Assembly: GCA_023412995.1 (NCBI GenBank) | Contig: JAEZQS010000072.1 | Span: 1-11,394 of the forward strand | DNA length: 11,394 nt | Direction of reading: 5' to 3' | Source of the DNA: Pseudomonadota bacterium | GTDB lineage: Bacteria > Pseudomonadota > Gammaproteobacteria > Xanthomonadales > Rhodanobacteraceae | Shown here: piece after piece, positions 9,107 to 11,394 of the stretch | Position numbering within the stretch: the stretch's first letter is position 1 | How the letters are laid out: every line of letters begins with the position of its first letter | Program-made: the position numbers and the translations under genes | Notes under the pieces: generated by a model | Databases searched by the model: none | What the model was told of the DNA's origin: nothing | Seen by the model: only the letters and a program-made list of their open reading frames with translations

Positions 9107-10053
9107 TGGAGCCGGGAATCGGGAATGGGGGATAGGGAATGGGAAAGCGGAAGCGGGATGACCATCGGGCTGCGCGGTGAAATGCCTGCCAGAGCGAAGC
9201 GCGGGAATCCCCCGGCTGCATCCGCCCGAGGCACGTGCCTCTCCCCGCTGCGTGCAGCCAACGGGCGTCGCTCCGGGGCAACAGCCGCGCCCTCGGGGGA
9301 CCGGCTTTGACCATTCCCCATTCCCGATTCCCCATTCCCGCCGCTGGGCGGCGGAGCCGACCAACGGACGGCGAAGCCGTTCTCGTAGCGCAGGTCGGCG
9401 TAGGCGGGGGCTTCGGGGTGGCTGGCGGCGAGGCGCGGCCAGATGTCGAGGAAGCGCTTGAGGCGCGGGTGCGGGTCTTCGCGGCCGACCTCGATCACGG
9501 CGCCAGAGGCGAGTTCGAGCCGCCAGCCGCCGCGCGGGGACAGCGCCAGCGCGCCGATCACGAGGCCGCTGCCGGCGAACTCGCGCAGGCAGTCGGCGTA
9601 GAACGCGAGCACCTCGGCGAGGCGGTCGTCGGGGCCGGAGAGGCGCGGCAGGCCCTGCACCGCGGCGGCACCGGCGGCGCGGAACAGTGCGCCCTGGCGG
9701 TTGACCAGGCGGTCCTCGCCCCAGCGGGCGTAGGGCTGCTGTTCGTAGACGACCAGCTCGATCGTGTCCGGCCAGCGCTTGCGCGCCTCCACCCGCTGCA
9801 CCCAGGGCAGCCGCGCCACCGCGTCGCGCACGGCATCCAGGCGCACCGCGAAGAAGCCCTGGCCGAGCAGCGGCAGCGCGGCGGCACGGATCTGCGCCGC
9901 GCTGACGTGGTTGAATTCGGCGCTGACCGCGAGCTGCCCGATCGGCCAGCGTTCGCTGGCGAACCAGCCGTTGAGCACGCCGACCACCGGCAGCGCCAGC
10001 AGGCCGAGCGCGACCGCCCAGGCCGCGAGGCGGATGGCGGTGCCACCGTTCAC
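9103..10053 (-). CDS. ftsQ: Cell division protein FtsQ with repeat-encoded C-terminal extension
   Basis: FtsQ is a bitopic divisome protein whose periplasmic part binds FtsB/FtsL. The 316-residue frame has a short cytoplasmic start, a membrane segment at about 8-28 (AAWAVALGLLALPVVGVL), a POTRA domain at about 40-105 containing VSAEFNHVSAAQIRAAALPL and LPWVQRVEARKRWPDTIEL, and a beta domain ending near residue 231 in ADLRYENGFAVRW. That is where FtsQ proteins of this group usually stop. Residues 232-316 do not look like FtsQ: they are Ser/Pro/Arg-rich and are encoded by heptamer repeats and the sequence between them. GTG at 10053 is chosen because it has GGAGG seven bases upstream and overlaps the ddl stop as GTGA. 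The stop overlaps the ftsA ATG as ATGA. The core is certain; whether the tail is made is inferred only from the open frame. Confidence 0.93.
   Translation of the reverse strand: MNGGTAIRLAAWAVALGLLALPVVGVLNGWFASERWPIGQLAVSAEFNHVSAAQIRAAALPLLGQGFFAVRLDAVRDAVARLPWVQRVEARKRWPDTIELVVYEQQPYARWGEDRLVNRQGALFRAAGAAAVQGLPRLSGPDDRLAEVLAFYADCLREFAGSGLVIGALALSPRGGWRLELASGAVIEVGREDPHPRLKRFLDIWPRLAASHPEAPAYADLRYENGFAVRWSAPPPSGGNGESGMGNGQSRSPEGAAVAPERRPLAARSGERHVPRADAAGGFPRFALAGISPRSPMVIPLPLSHSLSPIPDSRLQ
9114..9143 (+). repeat. Heptamer tract at the ftsQ stop / ftsA start
   Basis: Units GGGAATC, GGGAATG, GGGGATA and GGGAATG run on the plus strand, so the ftsQ-ftsA mRNA reads C-rich here. They form the 3' arm of a large inverted repeat and encode the last residues of the FtsQ tail (near LSPIPDSRLQ). 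Confidence 0.85.
9228..9241. other. 14-bp perfect palindrome inside the ftsQ tail region
   Basis: GAGGCACGTGCCTC is a perfect palindrome near the middle of the inverted-repeat element. It could be a fold or a protein site, or belong to the element; nothing in the window tells which. Confidence 0.5.
9312..9339 (-). repeat. Heptamer tract just after the conserved end of ftsQ
   Basis: Four units, read on the minus strand as GGGAATG, GGGAATC, GGGAATG and GGGAATG, follow the conserved FtsQ end by about seven codons. They are translated as the NGESGMGNG part of the tail. Orientation is opposite to the tract at 9114-9143. Confidence 0.85.
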
Positions 10054-11084
10054 CGCGGCGCCTCCGCTCCGGGTGCCGGCGCCAGCGCACGCTCTCGGTC
10101 GAAGCTCGTTTCCAGCACGCGCCAGCACAGTTCCTCGAAACCGATGCCGATCACGGACGCCGCCTTCGGCACCAGCGAATGGCTGGTCATGCCCGGCGCG
10201 GTGTTGACCTCGAGCAGGAAGTCGCGCCCGCCGCGGTCGCGCATCAGGTCGACGCGGCCCCAGCCGGAGCAGCCGGCCGCCTCGAAGGCGGCCAGTGCCA
10301 GCGCGCGCACGCGGTTTTCGGCCTCGCCCTCGAGGCCGGGACAGATGTACTGCGTGTCCTCGGCCACGTATTTGGCGTTGTAGTCGTAGAACGCGCCCTT
10401 CGGCACGATGCGGATGGAGGGCAGCGCGACGCCGTCGAGGATGCCGACGGTGAGCTCGTCGCCCTCGATGAGTTCCTCCACCAGCAGGTCGCCGGGATAG
10501 CGCGCCGCCAGCTGGGCCGCGGCGCCCAGCTCCTCGCGGCGGAACACGCGCGACACGCCCACGCTGGATCCCTCGCAGGCCGGCTTGACGATCACCGGCA
10601 GGCCGAGCCGCTCGGCGGCCGCCTGCACGTCGGCCTCGCCATCGCGCCCGGCGCCGGCGCGCAGCGCGACGAAGCGCGGCGTCGAGAGGCCCTCGGCAAT
10701 CCACACCTGCTTGGTGCGCACCTTGTCCATCGACAGCGCCGAGCCGAGCACGCCCGAGCCGGTGTAGGGCACGCGCAGCGATTCCAGCGCGCCCTGCAGC
10801 ACGCCGTCCTCGCCGCCGCCGTGCTGGCCATGAAGGATGTTGAACACGCGCGCGTAGTGGCCGGCGCGCAGCGCATCGAGCAGCGCCGGAATGCCGTCGA
10901 CGGGGTGCGTATCGACGCCGCGCGCGCGCAGGGCCGCCAGCACGTTGCGGCCGGAATCGAGCGACACCTCGCGTTCGGCCGACTGGCCGCCCATGACGAC
11001 GGCGACGCGGCCGAAGGCCTTCGCGTCGGCGACGCGAAGACCGGGAATGGGGCATGGGGAATAGGGCATGGCAGGAGCGGCCAT
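10050..11084 (-). CDS. ddl: D-alanine--D-alanine ligase
   Basis: The 344-residue product joins two D-alanines using ATP, giving the dipeptide added by MurF to peptidoglycan precursors. After about 25 unusual N-terminal residues, the ATP-grasp enzyme begins at FGRVAVVMGGQSAEREVSLDSG. Other family motifs are LHGQHGGGEDGVLQG (about 84-98), VPYTGSG, VIVKPACEGSSVGVSRV in the central domain, and LLEVNTAPGMTSHSLVPKAA near 290-309, which carries the Mg/ATP-binding glutamate and asparagine. All core residues look intact. The start is ATG 11084, which overlaps the murC stop (TGATG) and has GGAG seven bases upstream; GTG 11087 is a less likely alternative. The first residues (MPYSPCPIPG) are encoded by heptamer repeats, making the protein about 20 residues longer than typical. 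Overlap with ftsQ (GTGA) places it in a tightly packed operon. Confidence 0.96.
   Translation of the reverse strand: MAAPAMPYSPCPIPGLRVADAKAFGRVAVVMGGQSAEREVSLDSGRNVLAALRARGVDTHPVDGIPALLDALRAGHYARVFNILHGQHGGGEDGVLQGALESLRVPYTGSGVLGSALSMDKVRTKQVWIAEGLSTPRFVALRAGAGRDGEADVQAAAERLGLPVIVKPACEGSSVGVSRVFRREELGAAAQLAARYPGDLLVEELIEGDELTVGILDGVALPSIRIVPKGAFYDYNAKYVAEDTQYICPGLEGEAENRVRALALAAFEAAGCSGWGRVDLMRDRGGRDFLLEVNTAPGMTSHSLVPKAASVIGIGFEELCWRVLETSFDRERALAPAPGAEAPR
10061..10065 (-). promoter_or_regulatory. ftsQ ribosome-binding site within ddl
   Basis: GGAGG on the minus strand, inside the last ddl codons, lies seven bases before GTG 10053 and decides the ftsQ start. Confidence 0.7.
11043..11070 (+). 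repeat. Heptamer tract, four units, inside the ddl N-terminal codons
   Basis: GGGAATG, GGGCATG, GGGAATA and GGGCATG are in perfect seven-base register. On the coding strand they read as C-rich and are translated in ddl as about MPYSPCPIP. Confidence 0.85.
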
Positions 11085-11394
11085 CACGTGACTCCATCGG
11101 ATTGCAGCCGGCCGCGCCGTGCGATCTCCGCCGCCTCGGCGCCGATGTCGCCGGCGCCGAGCAGGAGCAGGAGGTCGCCGTCGTGCAGCAGCGGCGCGAG
11201 CGCCACCGGCAGGTCGCGCGGGTGGTCCACCAGCACCGGATCGACCTTGCCGCGGGCGCGCACCGCGCGCGCGAGGGCACGGCCGTCGGCGTTGGCGATC
11301 GGCGCCTCGCCGGCCGGGTACACCTCGGTCAGTACCAGCACGTCCACTTCCGCCAGCACGTTGGCGAAGTCGTCGAGCAGGTCGCGCGTGCGCG
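11084..11394 (-). CDS. murC: UDP-N-acetylmuramate--L-alanine ligase, C-terminal part only
   Basis: The last 102 residues of MurC are present; the rest lies beyond the right edge. The translation includes RTRDLLDDFANVLAEVDVLV and TEVYPAGEAPIANADGRALA, both characteristic of the MurC C-terminal ligase domain. MurC adds L-alanine to UDP-MurNAc in the cytoplasm using ATP, the first amino acid of the peptidoglycan stem; this is known for the family. The catalytic ATP-binding and substrate residues are outside the window, so intactness cannot be judged. The TGA stop (11084-11086) overlaps the ddl start. The end (RRGRLQSDGVT) differs from what I recall of typical MurC tails, and it may also be affected by changes at the ddl boundary. 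Confidence 0.93.
   Translation of the reverse strand, partial: RTRDLLDDFANVLAEVDVLVLTEVYPAGEAPIANADGRALARAVRARGKVDPVLVDHPRDLPVALAPLLHDGDLLLLLGAGDIGAEAAEIARRGRLQSDGVT
11092..11095 (-). promoter_or_regulatory. ddl ribosome-binding site within murC
   Basis: GGAG on the minus strand, in the last murC codons, lies seven bases before ATG 11084 and favours that codon over GTG 11087 as the ddl start. Confidence 0.55.

Larger units (their letters stand above)
9114..9332. mobile_element. About 220-bp element bounded by inverted heptamer repeats in ftsQ 3' end
   Basis: GGGAATCGGGAATGGGG (9114-9130) and CCCCATTCCCGATTCCC (9316-9332) are perfect 17-bp inverted repeats enclosing 185 bases that contain a 14-bp palindrome at 9228-9241. 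It carries no transposase, and target-site duplications were not identified. It looks like a miniature inverted-repeat or intergenic repetitive element that entered the end of ftsQ; mobility is inference, and independent growth of two heptamer tracts is the main alternative. Confidence 0.45.

Noticed and set aside
7874..10090. ftsA frame open far upstream of 9106 into ftsQ and ddl
   Set aside because: The extra codons overlap real ftsQ in another frame and are Arg-rich noise; the FtsA family N-terminus fits the start at 9106.
3396..11070. CRISPR array or tandem-spacer structure from the repeated heptamers
   Set aside because: The units are seven bases, directly adjacent, and have no unique spacers; no cas gene is present.

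Overview
The window is a stretch of high-GC gammaproteobacterial chromosome. It most likely comes from the family Xanthomonadaceae/Lysobacteraceae (Lysobacter, Luteimonas or Pseudoxanthomonas type). The reasons are the gene order, the protein sequences (for example the SecA, FtsZ and LpxC termini) and short GGGAATN heptamer repeats at gene boundaries, which I recall as common in this group. I could not search a database, so the genus is inference.

All genes but one lie on the minus strand and read from high to low coordinates. The window opens (right end) inside murC and continues with ddl, ftsQ, ftsA and ftsZ, the distal end of the division and cell wall (dcw) cluster. lpxC follows, then a second conserved block: a DciA-like (DUF721) gene on the plus strand, an M23/LytM-type peptidase, secA, and a MutT-family Nudix gene cut by the left edge. 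From memory, this lpxC - dciA - M23 - secA - mutT order also occurs in Pseudomonas. The genes cover the last cytoplasmic peptidoglycan precursor steps (MurC, Ddl), divisome assembly (FtsQ, FtsA, FtsZ), the committed step of lipid A synthesis (LpxC), replicative helicase loading (DciA), cell wall remodelling (M23), protein export (SecA) and nucleotide-pool cleaning (MutT).

The unusual part is how boundaries are arranged. murC/ddl, ddl/ftsQ and ftsQ/ftsA all overlap at start/stop codons, which suggests translational coupling. Heptamer tracts (GGGAATA, GGGAATG and similar) occur at five places, and three of them sit inside reading frames: one encodes the start of Ddl, and an inverted pair about 220 bp apart lies in the ftsQ 3' end. 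FtsQ thus seems to have lost its ancestral stop and gained about 85 low-complexity residues, ending in an ATGA overlap with ftsA, whose leader has no visible Shine-Dalgarno sequence.

Intergenic regions hold strong hairpins and two candidate promoters (lpxC, secA). I found no tRNA, rRNA, CRISPR array, insertion sequence or phage gene. I do not see a wholly new system: the window is a core region, and the novelty lies in how a repeat family has reshaped coding boundaries in an essential operon.
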